Notes: generated from the letters alone by a model not told the origin. Shown: positions 26,872 to 35,982, numbered from the stretch's first letter. The stretch: DNA of 64,000 nt from CAVVEQ01 sp963804865 (GCA_963804865.1 CAWDSH010000025.1:40856-104855), one strand, 5' to 3'. Numbers and translations are program-made.

Positions 26872-27906
26872 ATGGCAGAAGAAACCATGCGCGCTGTTGT
26901 TTATCTTGCTCCCGGGCAGATCGAGCTGCGTCATCTTCCCATTCCCGAGCCGGCTGCGGGCGAACTGGTCATACGCGTGCGCGCTGCGCTCACCTGCGGC
27001 ACGGACGTTAAGACCTACCGCCGCGGGCATCCCAAGATAACGCCGCCTTCCGTATTCGGGCACGAATTCGCGGGGGATGTCTACAAGCTCGGGGCAGGCG
27101 TTGAACGCTTCAAGCCTGGCATGCGCGTCACGGCCAATATTTTTGCCGGCTGCGGAGAGTGCTTTTTCTGCAAGAATGGGCAGGATCATCTCTGCGAAGC
27201 CATGATCTATAACTTCGGCGCGTTCGCCGAATACCATCGCATCCCGGCTGGCATCGTCAGCCGCGGCACCTTCCAGATCCCCGCTCATGTTTCCTACGAA
27301 AGCGCTGCGATCCTTGAACCCCTCATAACCGTGGTGCATGGCTTCAAGCTGCTTTCCCTGAAGCCGGGCGAGACGCTCGCCATCCTGGGAGCCGGCGGGG
27401 CGATCAGCTTGATGCACCTGCAGCTGGCATTGCAGGCTGGCGCTCGCGTGATCGCCATCGGGCACAGCGACAGCCGCCTTGGCGTGGCAGAAAAGCTCGG
27501 CGCGCATGCTGTGATCAATGCCCACAGAGAAGAGGCACTGGCATCCATCAGGAATCTCACGGAAGGTCGTGGAGCGGACGCGGTCCTCGAATGCGCCGGT
27601 CAAAAGGAGACCTGGGAGCAGGCAGTCGCCATGGTCAGGCGTGGAGGCCGCGTACTCTGGTTTGGCGGGTTACCCGGGGGAACCAATGTTGAGCTGGATG
27701 CCGCCCGACTGCATTATGGCGCGATCAATCTGCTCAATACCCATGGCGGCACCTTCGAGGACGCCCGCGAAGCCTTCGAGTTAATTACTTCCGGGGCAAT
27801 CGACACCAAACTGCTCTTCAGCACCGAAATGCCCCTGGAGAAATTGGAAGACGCGCTTCAAATGATGATCGCGGGGGAAGTCGTGAAGGTGATCATCAAG
27901 CCTTGA
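26872..27906 (+). CDS. zinc-dependent medium-chain alcohol/polyol dehydrogenase
   Basis: This 344-residue MDR enzyme has a catalytic zinc site CGTDVKTYRRGHP and GHEFAG, structural-zinc cysteines in CGECFFCKNGQDHLC, and a nucleotide loop LGAGGAISLMHL. The nearest families are sorbitol and threonine dehydrogenases, so NAD(P)-linked oxidation of a polyol or sugar alcohol is likely. The start at 26872 was chosen because AGAGGTG lies just upstream and MAEETMRAVVY is a normal family N-terminus. No partner gene identifies the substrate. Confidence 0.9.
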   Translation: MAEETMRAVVYLAPGQIELRHLPIPEPAAGELVIRVRAALTCGTDVKTYRRGHPKITPPSVFGHEFAGDVYKLGAGVERFKPGMRVTANIFAGCGECFFCKNGQDHLCEAMIYNFGAFAEYHRIPAGIVSRGTFQIPAHVSYESAAILEPLITVVHGFKLLSLKPGETLAILGAGGAISLMHLQLALQAGARVIAIGHSDSRLGVAEKLGAHAVINAHREEALASIRNLTEGRGADAVLECAGQKETWEQAVAMVRRGGRVLWFGGLPGGTNVELDAARLHYGAINLLNTHGGTFEDAREAFELITSGAIDTKLLFSTEMPLEKLEDALQMMIAGEVVKVIIKP

Positions 27907-28005
27907 AACGGGAATTTCAAAACGAGGAATTGGTTTCTACATTTCTGTAATTGAATTCAAACGCCATCTTCCTGGGCCGGTAATTAATACTCCCATGATA
28001 TGGCT

Positions 28006-29058
28006 TCAGGCGATCACATCATAGATCACCTGGCGGAGTGCCGCCAGGTCGAGGTCCTTTTTATCCAGGAAAGCCACCGCGCCGGATTTTAGACCCTGGT
28101 GATGGAATTCCCGATCGGGGTAAGCGCTTATCAGGATGATGCGGCATTTGGCGCAAACCGTTCGGATGCGTCTTACGCAGGAAATACCGTCTTCATCCCC
28201 GAGCACGACATCGATGAGAGCCAGATGCGGCTGAATGCTCTCCGCGAGGCGGAACGCGTCGCGGATATTTTCCGCCTCAAAAATGGTTGCCTGGGGATAC
28301 AGTTTTGCGATCATGCGTTGAAGCTGGTTGCGGTAACGCCGGTTATCATCCACCACCAGGATATCCAGGTAGTTGGGTGTGCTTTCATTGACCGCAGCCT
28401 CTGCCCGGGTGATATCTTTTCCCGGAACGCCAAGGATCTGGGGATACCTGAGGATAAAATTAACCGCCTCCAGCCGGCTGCGGACATCCAGCTGCCGGTA
28501 AAGGCGCGTCAGATGATTCTCAATGGTCTTGACGCTCAATCCGGTCTTCTGGGCGATGGATTGATTATCAAAACCCTGCTGAAGCAGGTTCAGCAGAGTG
28601 TGCTGGCGCATGGTAAGTTCTGGAATTTGATCCGAGGTCTCACGCGGTTTCACCAGTTTGGAGATCAAAGAACCGGAGATCCATCTTTCGCCCTCTAGAA
28701 CACGCTGCACAGCCAGCTTGAGATCTTTCAACGGTTGATCCTTTAAATGATAACCATTCACCCCGGCACCGAACAATCCCTGCACGTAAATATCATCATC
28801 ATAAGCGCTGACCACCAGGATCTTCAATTCAGGGAACATGGAGCGGATCTTGCGGATGGCTGCGATCGGTTCAAAATCTGGCATGGTGACATCGATCAAC
28901 AGGCAGTCGAAATGCTCCCGCTCGAGCAGGGTGAACACCTGCGATCCGTCCCCGACCTCGGCTATTAAATGAATATCAGGGATCTCTTCGATTACTTTAC
29001 GGATCCCGGCACGGACGATCGCGTGGTCATCAGCCAGTAAAATGCGTTTTCCAGTCAT
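28006..29058 (-). CDS. response regulator with REC-LuxR HTH-REC architecture
   Basis: This 350-residue protein is a NarL-type regulator with an extra receiver. REC1 (1-125) has phospho-acceptor Asp56 in LLIDVTMPD. A LuxR/NarL helix-turn-helix (about 145-210) has the recognition helix TGLSVKTIENHLTRLYRQL. A second receiver (232-350) has Asp283 in LALIDVVLGDEDG and acidic VVDD at 236-238. Most NarL proteins end after the HTH. It is divergent, across 111 bp, from the ABC-histidine-kinase fusion, whose HisKA_3 type is the normal partner of LuxR-type regulators. Two receivers would allow two inputs or a phospho-sink. Confidence 0.92.
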   Translation of the reverse strand: MTGKRILLADDHAIVRAGIRKVIEEIPDIHLIAEVGDGSQVFTLLEREHFDCLLIDVTMPDFEPIAAIRKIRSMFPELKILVVSAYDDDIYVQGLFGAGVNGYHLKDQPLKDLKLAVQRVLEGERWISGSLISKLVKPRETSDQIPELTMRQHTLLNLLQQGFDNQSIAQKTGLSVKTIENHLTRLYRQLDVRSRLEAVNFILRYPQILGVPGKDITRAEAAVNESTPNYLDILVVDDNRRYRNQLQRMIAKLYPQATIFEAENIRDAFRLAESIQPHLALIDVVLGDEDGISCVRRIRTVCAKCRIILISAYPDREFHHQGLKSGAVAFLDKKDLDLAALRQVIYDVIA

Positions 29059-29169
29059 AAGATTTGTCTTACGCTCAGAATTCTAATTATGTTCATCGTT
29101 ATACATCACTTATTCTAATACGTGAAACGCTTTTTTCGGCTATGATTAACCAAAATTGATCAATATCAA

Positions 29170-30759
29170 ATGAGCTCACTTCTGCGGGTAGTTAATTTAT
29201 CCAAAACGTTCGGCACCCTACCGGCGATTAAAAAAATCAACTTTGTAGTCCAGCCCGGCGAGGTCGTCGGAATGACGGGCAGCATTGGCTCGGGAAAATC
29301 GGTGCTGGTCATGCTGCTGGCCGGGCTGTATGAACCCGATGAGGGCGAAGTCTTTTTTTCTGAAAAACGCCTGAGCTGGCCGTTCGCTGCCAATGCCCTG
29401 GGAATCGGCGTCATCCACCAACGCCCGACCCTGGCGGATAATTTCGATATCGTCAGCAATATTTTCCTGGGTAATGAGATCCGCTGGCCTTCCAAAAATA
29501 GTAAACTCGGCATTCTTAATTTCGACCGGATGAACCAGGAAGCCATGCGCATCCTCGCTTTACTGGGTGTGGATGTTAAATCCATCCATGACAAGGTCTC
29601 CAACCTGACGGGTGAACAACGCCAGATGATCGCCATCGCCCGTGTGCTCACCTACCAGACCCGTATGGTCATTATTGATGAGCCTACCGTGGTGTTGACC
29701 TATCCCAACCAGCAAAAACTGCTCAACATGATCCAGAATTGGCGTGAACAGGGCATCGCGGTGATTTTTAGCAGCAATAACCTGGATCATCTTTTCGCTG
29801 TCACAGATCGGATTATCATCCTCAACCAGGGCAGGAAAGTGGCTGATACCCGTACGGACGAAACAAACCGCGAAGCGGTGGTCAACCTGCTGATTGGAAC
29901 AGACACCTCACAACTTCCCACCCTCTCCATTTGGGACCTTGATAGCTATGAAAAAATCCGTGAACATGCCGAGAAGCTGCGGTATCACCAGATGCTGCTT
30001 GAAAAGGACCTGGCCGCCGAAGATACCTTTAACCGGCAGCTGACCAAACAGCTTGCAGGGCAGCTGCAGATCCTCGATAGAGTCAACCAGGAGTTGATGG
30101 AGGCTCAACGCAGACTGCTCTCGGAACGCGAGGTGGAACGAAAACACCTCGCCCGCGAACTCCACGACCAGGTGATCCAGGACCTGCTCAGCATTAATTA
30201 TGAGCTGGAAGGAATGGCTATCGAGCAGGCGTATCCCGAGGAGATCCTGGTTGATCTTTCGAACGTACGGGAGAGCATCCGTGAACAGGTGGATAACCTG
30301 CGCCGTGTATGCAGCGACTTGCGTCCCCCCACCATCGACAGCCTTGGCCTCGGCGCCGCCATCCAATCGTATACGCGCGATTGGTCAACCAGGACGGAGA
30401 TCGCTGTTGAGCTGGATGTCGATTCCAACCTGGGACGCCTCCCGGAAGCCACCGAATTGTCCATTTTCCGGATCATCCAGGAAGGATTAAATAACATCCG
30501 CCGTCACGCGCATGCCACCCAGGTGAAGATCAACCTCCAGCATACTTCCCCGCGCATCCTGATGATCTCAATCAGTGATAACGGCTCAGGGATCAAAGAC
30601 GGATTCGACCTGACCGGGCTGGCGACCGATGGGCATTACGGGCTGCTGGGGATCAGTGAACGGGTGACCCTGCTGGGTGGAAGATTCCGCGTGACCCGCT
30701 CGCCAGAAGGTGGTACAATTCTTCTTGTTGAGATACCTCACCCCAGAGTAGAGGTGTAA
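29170..30759 (+). CDS. ABC ATPase domain fused to a NarX/DesK-type histidine kinase
   Basis: This 529-residue cytoplasmic protein has no membrane helix. Residues 1-245 are a sugar-importer ABC domain of RbsA/XylG N-half type: Walker A G37-SIGSGKS44, Gln84, a signature changed from LSGGQ to LTGEQ (146-150) and Walker B IIDEPT (168-173). The switch His is replaced by Asn203. Residues 258-320 are a coiled coil. HisKA_3 follows with phospho-His332 in ARELHDQ, and HATPase with N-box QEGLNNIRRHAHA and G-boxes DNGSGI and GHYGLLGISERV. The next genes encode a XylF/ChvE-type binding protein and sugar ABC subunits. I infer that the ABC part docks on the permease and reports transport to the kinase. Confidence 0.92.
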   Translation: MSSLLRVVNLSKTFGTLPAIKKINFVVQPGEVVGMTGSIGSGKSVLVMLLAGLYEPDEGEVFFSEKRLSWPFAANALGIGVIHQRPTLADNFDIVSNIFLGNEIRWPSKNSKLGILNFDRMNQEAMRILALLGVDVKSIHDKVSNLTGEQRQMIAIARVLTYQTRMVIIDEPTVVLTYPNQQKLLNMIQNWREQGIAVIFSSNNLDHLFAVTDRIIILNQGRKVADTRTDETNREAVVNLLIGTDTSQLPTLSIWDLDSYEKIREHAEKLRYHQMLLEKDLAAEDTFNRQLTKQLAGQLQILDRVNQELMEAQRRLLSEREVERKHLARELHDQVIQDLLSINYELEGMAIEQAYPEEILVDLSNVRESIREQVDNLRRVCSDLRPPTIDSLGLGAAIQSYTRDWSTRTEIAVELDVDSNLGRLPEATELSIFRIIQEGLNNIRRHAHATQVKINLQHTSPRILMISISDNGSGIKDGFDLTGLATDGHYGLLGISERVTLLGGRFRVTRSPEGGTILLVEIPHPRVEV

Positions 30760-30814
30760 GGAACAACCCCCTCAGGTCGTTAATTGGATTAAGTTCATAG
30801 GAAGTTCATGCAAG

Positions 30815-30853
30815 CCCCTTTTAATAAGGGGAAATCCCCTATTCTTTTAGGGG
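30815..30853 (+). promoter_or_regulatory. paired small hairpins upstream of the binding-protein gene
   Basis: Two inverted repeats, CCCCTT-TTAAT-AAGGGG (30815-30831) and CCCCTA-N6-TAGGGG (30836-30853), share mutually complementary arms, so alternative pairing is possible. Just before them AAGTTCAT occurs twice, 11 bp apart (30791 and 30802), a possible site for the nearby regulator. The 264-bp gap also encodes a possible 11-residue leader (30926-30961) over a strong AAGGAGGTG; that is speculative. Confidence 0.4.
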
Positions 30854-31023
30854 GAAAACAAGTAACCATCGATCAAGGGTTTTTGCTACACTTTTCTGGA
30901 CAACAAACCAGTGTCAGGTTGTTTCATGTTGTCCGTTTCTGAAAAGGAGGTGGAAGAATAACAAATTCATCCATGCCACACTCAATGTTTTTGCAAGACA
31001 AATTCATTTCAAGGAGAAGAAAG

Positions 31024-32112
31024 ATGTCTAGAAAGATTTTATTTAGCGTACTGGCCGTGCTCATGATTGCGGCCACTCTGCTCTCTGCGTGCGGACCAAA
31101 AGCAGAAGAAGCAGCCAAACTATCGGTCGGTATTGTTCTCCCGACCAAGGACGAACCGCGCTGGATCCAGGACGAGACCCGCTTCAAGGACGCCCTGACC
31201 GCCGCCGGTTATGATGTCGAGATCCTCTTCAGCCAGGGTGATTCCGCCAAGGAAAAGGCAAACGTCGAAGCCCTGATCGCCAAGGGCGTCAAAGTTCTGA
31301 TCATTTGCCCGCAGGACGGCACCGCCGCCGCTGCCGCAGCTGAAGCCGCAAGGGCCGCAGGCGTGAAGGTCATTTCCTACGACCGCCTGATCCGCGATAC
31401 CGATGCCGTTGACTACTACGTCACCTTCGACAGCATCGCGGTTGGCGCAGCCCAGGCTCAGTACCTCGTCGACAAGGCCACCGGTACCGGCAATCCGCTC
31501 TATCTCTATGCCGGCGCTGCCTCCGACAACAACGCCTTCCTCTTCTTCGAAGGCGCCTGGAACGTCCTCCAGCCCAAGATCGCTGATGGCACCTTCGTCA
31601 TCAAGAACTCCAGCGAAGCCGTCGGCCTGCAGGGCAAGGCCACCCTCACCCGTGATGAGATGGCCAAGATCATCGGCCAGGTTACCACCAACTGGGACTT
31701 CAACACCGCCAAGAACCTGGCCGAATCCAACCTGACCGCCACCAAGACCGCTGACAAGGGCAATGTCTTCATCCTCGCCCCCAATGATGGCACCGCTCGC
31801 GCCATTGCCGACGCCTTCGGCGCCGACAAGGATGTCACCAGCTACGTCGTCACCGGTCAGGATGCCGAAATCGCGTCCGTCCAGTACATCATCGATGGCA
31901 AGCAGTCCATGACCGTCCTCAAGGACGTTCGCACCCTGGTCTCCGATGCCATCGCCGCTGCCGTGGCTTACCTCGAAGGCAAGACCCCCGAGCAGACCCA
32001 TACCTACAACAATGGCAAGATCGATGTCCCTGCCAAGCCGTCCGTCGTCGTTTCTGTCGACAAGGCCAATTGTCAAGGAAGTGATCGACTCCGGTTACTG
32101 GCCCGCCAGTGA
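31024..32112 (+). CDS. ChvE/XylF-type sugar ABC substrate-binding lipoprotein, copy 1
   Basis: This is a secreted monosaccharide-binding protein. Its lipoprotein signal peptide ends LLSACGPK (Cys about residue 22), followed by a two-lobe periplasmic-binding fold. Typical ligand-contact segments are PTKDEPRW, SYDRLIRD, APNDGTARA and TGQDAE. The start at 31024 follows AAGGAG; an earlier ATG lacks the signal form. Codon use is strongly biased (GCC, ACC, AAG), as in highly expressed genes. One extra T near 32070 (AATTGTC) shifts the last 14 codons. Without it the frame gives VKEVIDSGYWPASEFTGL and runs straight on into copy 2. Confidence 0.9.
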   Translation: MSRKILFSVLAVLMIAATLLSACGPKAEEAAKLSVGIVLPTKDEPRWIQDETRFKDALTAAGYDVEILFSQGDSAKEKANVEALIAKGVKVLIICPQDGTAAAAAAEAARAAGVKVISYDRLIRDTDAVDYYVTFDSIAVGAAQAQYLVDKATGTGNPLYLYAGAASDNNAFLFFEGAWNVLQPKIADGTFVIKNSSEAVGLQGKATLTRDEMAKIIGQVTTNWDFNTAKNLAESNLTATKTADKGNVFILAPNDGTARAIADAFGADKDVTSYVVTGQDAEIASVQYIIDGKQSMTVLKDVRTLVSDAIAAAVAYLEGKTPEQTHTYNNGKIDVPAKPSVVVSVDKANCQGSDRLRLLARQ

Positions 32113-33159
32113 GTTCACCGGTTTGGAAGGCGGCGCGCCAGTTACAGGCAAGGTCGGTATTGTTCTCCCGACCAAGGACGAACCGCGCTGGATCCAGGAC
32201 GAGACCCGCTTCAAGGATGCCCTCACCGCCGCTGGCTATGAAGTTGAGATCCTCTTCAGCCAGGGTGATTCCGCCAAGGAAAAGGCCAACGTCGAAGCCC
32301 TGATCACCAAGGGCATCAAGGTGCTCATCATCTGCCCGCAGGACGGCACCGCCGCCGCTGCCGCCGCTGAAGCCGCAAGGGCCGCAGGCGTCAAGGTCAT
32401 TTCCTACGACCGCCTGATCCGCGACACCGATGCCGTTGACTACTACGTCACCTTCGACAGCATCGCCGTTGGCGCAGCCCAGGCTCAGTACCTGGTCGAC
32501 AAGGCCACCGGTACCGGCAACCCGCTCTATCTGTATGCCGGCGCTGCCTCCGACAACAACGCCTTCCTCTTCTTCGAAGGCGCCTGGAACGTCCTGCAGC
32601 CCAAGATCGCTGATGGCACCTTCGTCATCAAGAACTCCAGCGAAGCCGTCGCCCTGCAGGACAAGGCCACCCTCACCCGCGATGAGATGGCCAAGATCAT
32701 CGGCCAGGTCACCACCAACTGGGACTTCAACACCGCCAAGAACCTGGCCGAAGCCAACCTGACTGCCACCAAGACCGCCGACAAGGGCAATGTCTTCATC
32801 CTCGCCCCCAATGATGGCACCGCTCGCGCCATTGCCGATGCCTTCGGCGCCGACAAGGATGTCACCAGCTACGTCGTCACCGGTCAGGATGCCGAAAACG
32901 CCTCCGTCCAGTACATCATCGATGGCAAGCAGTCCATGACCGTCCTCAAGGACGTCCGCACCCTGGTCGCCGATGCCATCGCCGCTGCCGTGGCTTACCT
33001 CGAAGGCAAGACCCCCGAGCAGACCCATACCTACAACAACGGCAAGATCGATGTCCCTGCCAAGCCGTCCGTCGTCGTCACTGTCGACAAGGCCAAGTGT
33101 CAAGGAAGCTGATCGACTCCGGTTACTGGCCTGCCAGTGATTTCACCGGCCTGCCATAA
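31125..33159 (+). repeat. tandem direct repeat of about 1 kb, period 1027 bp
   Basis: Sequence from 31125 recurs from 32152, with only scattered, mostly third-position differences through the binding-protein coding region. The offset 1027 is one more than 342 codons, matching the single-base insertion near 32070. The differences are real polymorphisms between copies, so it is not an exact assembly duplication. Confidence 0.9.
32114..33159 (+). pseudogene. ChvE/XylF-type binding domain, copy 2, without its own signal peptide
   Basis: This is a near-identical repeat of the mature part of copy 1 at the DNA level, joined to it through a short linker (EGGAPVTGK). There is no signal peptide, lipobox Cys or clear ribosome site of its own; TTG at 32123 is the only nearby in-frame start. 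The open frame ends at 33112, but homology to copy 1 goes on in another frame to a stop at 33159 (DSGYWPASDFTGLP). Either the locus encodes a double-headed binding protein broken by indels, or two tandem genes were merged by deletion or assembly. The same TGTCAAGGAAG error site is present in both copies. Confidence 0.7.
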
Positions 33160-33179
33160 AAGAGACTTAACGTTAAAAT

Positions 33180-33210
33180 GGAATAGTGATGGTTTATCCA
33201 CCACTATTCC
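33180..33210 (+). terminator. attenuating hairpin between binding-protein and ATPase genes
   Basis: GGAATAGTG (33180-33188) pairs with CACTATTCC (33202-33210), with three more pairs inside after one mismatch. TTATAAT follows. Position and form fit a partial terminator that keeps binding-protein mRNA in excess over the transporter genes. Confidence 0.65.
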
Positions 33211-33249
33211 TTATAATAGTAAATAATATAACGAGTTGTTGGAGGTATC

Positions 33250-34775
33250 ATGAACACTCCCATTCTGGAAATGAAAAATATCACCAAGGAATTCCCCGGC
33301 GTGAAAGCCTTGAACAATGTCAGCTTTCAAGGTCGCCGAAGGAGAGATCCACTGCCTGGTTGGTGAAAATGGGGCGGGTAAATCCACCCTGATGAAAGTG
33401 CTGAGCGGGTATATCCATACGGCACCTATACCGGGGATATCGTCTTCGCGGGCAAGGAACAGCGGTTCTCAGGTATTCACGACAGCGAAAAAGCAGGAAT
33501 TGCAATTATTTATCAGGAACTGGCGCTTGATCCCCGAAATGACAGTGTACGAAAACATTTTCCTGGGGCATGAAATCAAGAACGGCTCGCTGGTGGATTG
33601 GAACGAGACGATCAAAAGAGCCGGAGAAATGCTTAAAAAGGTCCGCCTGGATGTCAACCCCGCTACGAAGGTCAAGGACCTGGGGGTAGGCAAGCAGCAG
33701 CTGGTTGAGATTGCCAAGGCATTGAGCAAGGATGTCAAACTGCTGATCCTGGATGAGCCCACCTCCGCTTTGAATGAAGACGACAGCGAGAATCTCTTCA
33801 AACTTGCTGCGGGAATTGAAGAACCACGGCGTCACCTGCGTTCTGATCTCCCATAAACTCAAGGAAGTCATTTCCATCGCCGATACCGTCACCGTCCTGC
33901 GGGATGGGCAGACGATCTGTCACTCTGGATGCCAAAAAAGGCGAAGTTCAGGAAAACGTCCTTATCAAGAACATGGTGGGGCGGGAAATCGATAATATCT
34001 ATCCCAAACGCGAAAGCAAAGAAATCTGACGAGGTGGTCCTGGAAGTAAAGAACTGGAATGCCTATATCGCCGCTTCTTGGAAGGGATATCCTGAAGAAC
34101 ATCAATTTCAACGTCAAAAAAGGCGAGATTGTGGGATTTGCCGGCTTGATGGGTTCCGGTCGCACCGAGCTGGCCTTGAGCCTGTTCGGAAACCCCGATC
34201 ATTACGTCGTGAGCGGCGACATGTACGTCAAAGGCAAGAAAGTGAGTTTCAACCATCCGGAAAATGCCATCAAAGCCGGCATGGCTTACGTCACTGAGGA
34301 CCGTAAAGGCGACGGGTTGATCCTGATCCAGGACGTGAAACAGAATATCACCCTGGCCAACTTGCGGGAAATCTCCAGGCGGTTCGTGGTGGATAACAAC
34401 GCTGAAGTTAAAGTCGCCACTGAATATAAAACTTCGCTCAACATCAAAACGCCGACCGTTGAGCAGAAAGTGGTGAACCTGAGCGGTGGCAACCAGCAGA
34501 AAGTATCCGTGGGCAAATGGTTGTTTGTCAAACCCAACGTGTTGATCCTGGATGAACCCACCCGCGGTATCGATGTTGGCGCCAAGTTTGAGATCTACAC
34601 CATCATGACCCGATTGGTCGAGCAGGGTATGAGCATCATCATGATCTCATCGGAATTGCCGGAGATCCTGGGAATGAGCGACCGGGTCTACATCGTTTCA
34701 TCCGGCAGGATCAGCGGGGAACTCCCTATCGAGGAAGCCACGCAGGAAAAAATCATGCAGCTGGCAACAAATTAA
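33250..34775 (+). pseudogene. sugar ABC importer ATPase (XylG/GguA type), many frameshifts as sequenced
   Basis: A two-domain sugar ATPase is recognisable across three frames. It starts MNTPILEMKNITKEFPGVKAL at 33250 (after GGAGGTATC). Then come Walker A VGENGAGKST, the stretch YENIFLGHEI, Walker B ILDEPTSAL, and ISHKLKEVISIADTVTVLRDG. The second domain has the usual non-canonical loop GLMGSGRTEL, signature NLSGGNQQKV and ILDEPTRGIDVGAK. At least five one-base indels lie between 33310 and 34080; from about 34085 to the end the frame is intact. Either it is decaying, or this stretch is poorly sequenced. If it is truly dead, the importer would need another ATPase. Confidence 0.85.
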
Positions 34776-34785
34776 GGAGGCGGAA

Positions 34786-35970
34786 ATGTCATTCTTTGAT
34801 AGTTTAAAGAAAGTACTGCGCGAAAATGTCCGCGAATACGGCATGTTCATCGCCCTTTTTGCCATCATGGCCATTTTCACCATCACAACCAAAGGTGTTT
34901 TCATCTCGTCCAGGAACATCGTTAACCTGGTCAACCAGACGGGGTATATCGCCGTGCTCGCGGTGGGTATGACCCTGGTCATCGTGATCCGGCACATCGA
35001 CCTCTCGGTCGGTTTTCTGGCGGGTTTTCTCGGCGCAGTATGCGCTATTTCCATGGTGGGATGGGGCTTGCCGGTATATGCGTCCATTCCCCTGGTGCTG
35101 GTGCTTGGGATGCTTGCCGGTCTGTTCACCGGTTTCCTGGTCGCGCAGATGAAAATTCCATCCTTTGTTGCCACGCTTGCCGGATGGCTGGGATGGCGCG
35201 GCGCCCTGCTCCTGGCGACCGTCAGAACCGGCACCATCATCATCCCTGATGATACATTCAATGCCATCGGCAATGGTTTCATACCCGACCTGCTGGATAT
35301 TGGTTTTTTGCCAGGGGTGCATAAGTTGACCTTATTGGTGGGTCTGCTGGCGGTCATCTATTCCATTTTTTCGTCGATTCGAAGCCGCAAGAAAAAGATG
35401 GCCTATAATTTCGAGGTTCTGCCGACTGCGATTTTTATTCTCCAGCAGGCATTTACAGCCCTCCTCATTGGTGCCATCACCTGGGTGCTCGCCGGGTACC
35501 AGGGGCTTTCCTGGACGGCAGTGGTCGTCATTGGAATAGTGCTGATCTACGATTTCATCTCCACGCAAACTGTGCTGGGCAGGCATATCTACGCCGTCGG
35601 TGGCAATCCTGACGCTGCAGAATTGAGCGGCATCAATGTCAAGAGGATCACCTACACGGTTTTTGGATCCATGGGTATGCTTTCTGCATTATCCGGCGTT
35701 CTGTTTGCTTCACGGCTTCAATCCGCCACGACCACTGCAGGACTCGGATTTGAGCTGGATGCCATTGCCGGCTGTTTCATTGGCGGCACATCCCCGGCCG
35801 GCGGTATTGGCAAAGTGATCGGCTCGCTCATCGGCGCCCTGGTGATGACCTCACTGACCAGCGGCATGAACCTGATGGGCATGGATATCTCCTACCAGTA
35901 CATCGTCCGCGCAGCCGTGCTGGTCGTCGCCGTCATCTTTGACGTGACAACCCGCAGCCGCGGCAAGTAA
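34786..35970 (+). CDS. monosaccharide ABC transporter permease (XylH/GguB type)
   Basis: This 394-residue inner-membrane protein has about 10-12 helices. It carries the family signature VGMTLVIVIRHIDLSVG near residue 65 and the cytoplasmic EAA-like region NPDAAELSGINVKRITY near 285. A central hydrophilic segment and two extra helices (about 195-270) mark the xylose/multiple-monosaccharide subgroup. AAGGAGG lies 5 bp before the ATG and the gene starts 10 bp after the ATPase. It completes the binding protein-ATPase-permease set and is a candidate docking surface for the ABC-kinase fusion. Confidence 0.93.
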   Translation: MSFFDSLKKVLRENVREYGMFIALFAIMAIFTITTKGVFISSRNIVNLVNQTGYIAVLAVGMTLVIVIRHIDLSVGFLAGFLGAVCAISMVGWGLPVYASIPLVLVLGMLAGLFTGFLVAQMKIPSFVATLAGWLGWRGALLLATVRTGTIIIPDDTFNAIGNGFIPDLLDIGFLPGVHKLTLLVGLLAVIYSIFSSIRSRKKKMAYNFEVLPTAIFILQQAFTALLIGAITWVLAGYQGLSWTAVVVIGIVLIYDFISTQTVLGRHIYAVGGNPDAAELSGINVKRITYTVFGSMGMLSALSGVLFASRLQSATTTAGLGFELDAIAGCFIGGTSPAGGIGKVIGSLIGALVMTSLTSGMNLMGMDISYQYIVRAAVLVVAVIFDVTTRSRGK

Positions 35971-35982
35971 TTTCAACCAACA

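Noticed and set aside
30926..30961. 11-residue leader peptide upstream of the binding-protein gene
   Set aside because: The frame ATG to TAA exists, but the AAGGAGGTG inside it is not placed to serve a gene start, and short frames like this are common by chance. Mentioned only as a possibility.
31120..33103. Two long leftward open frames (318 and 394 codons) opposite the binding-protein genes
   Set aside because: They are shadows of the strong codon bias of the rightward genes. The translations are Gly/Val/Asp-rich low-complexity sequence with no family features or ribosome sites.
31125..33159. CRISPR or other short-repeat array
   Set aside because: The repetition is a single long coding duplication of about 1 kb, not short spaced repeats.
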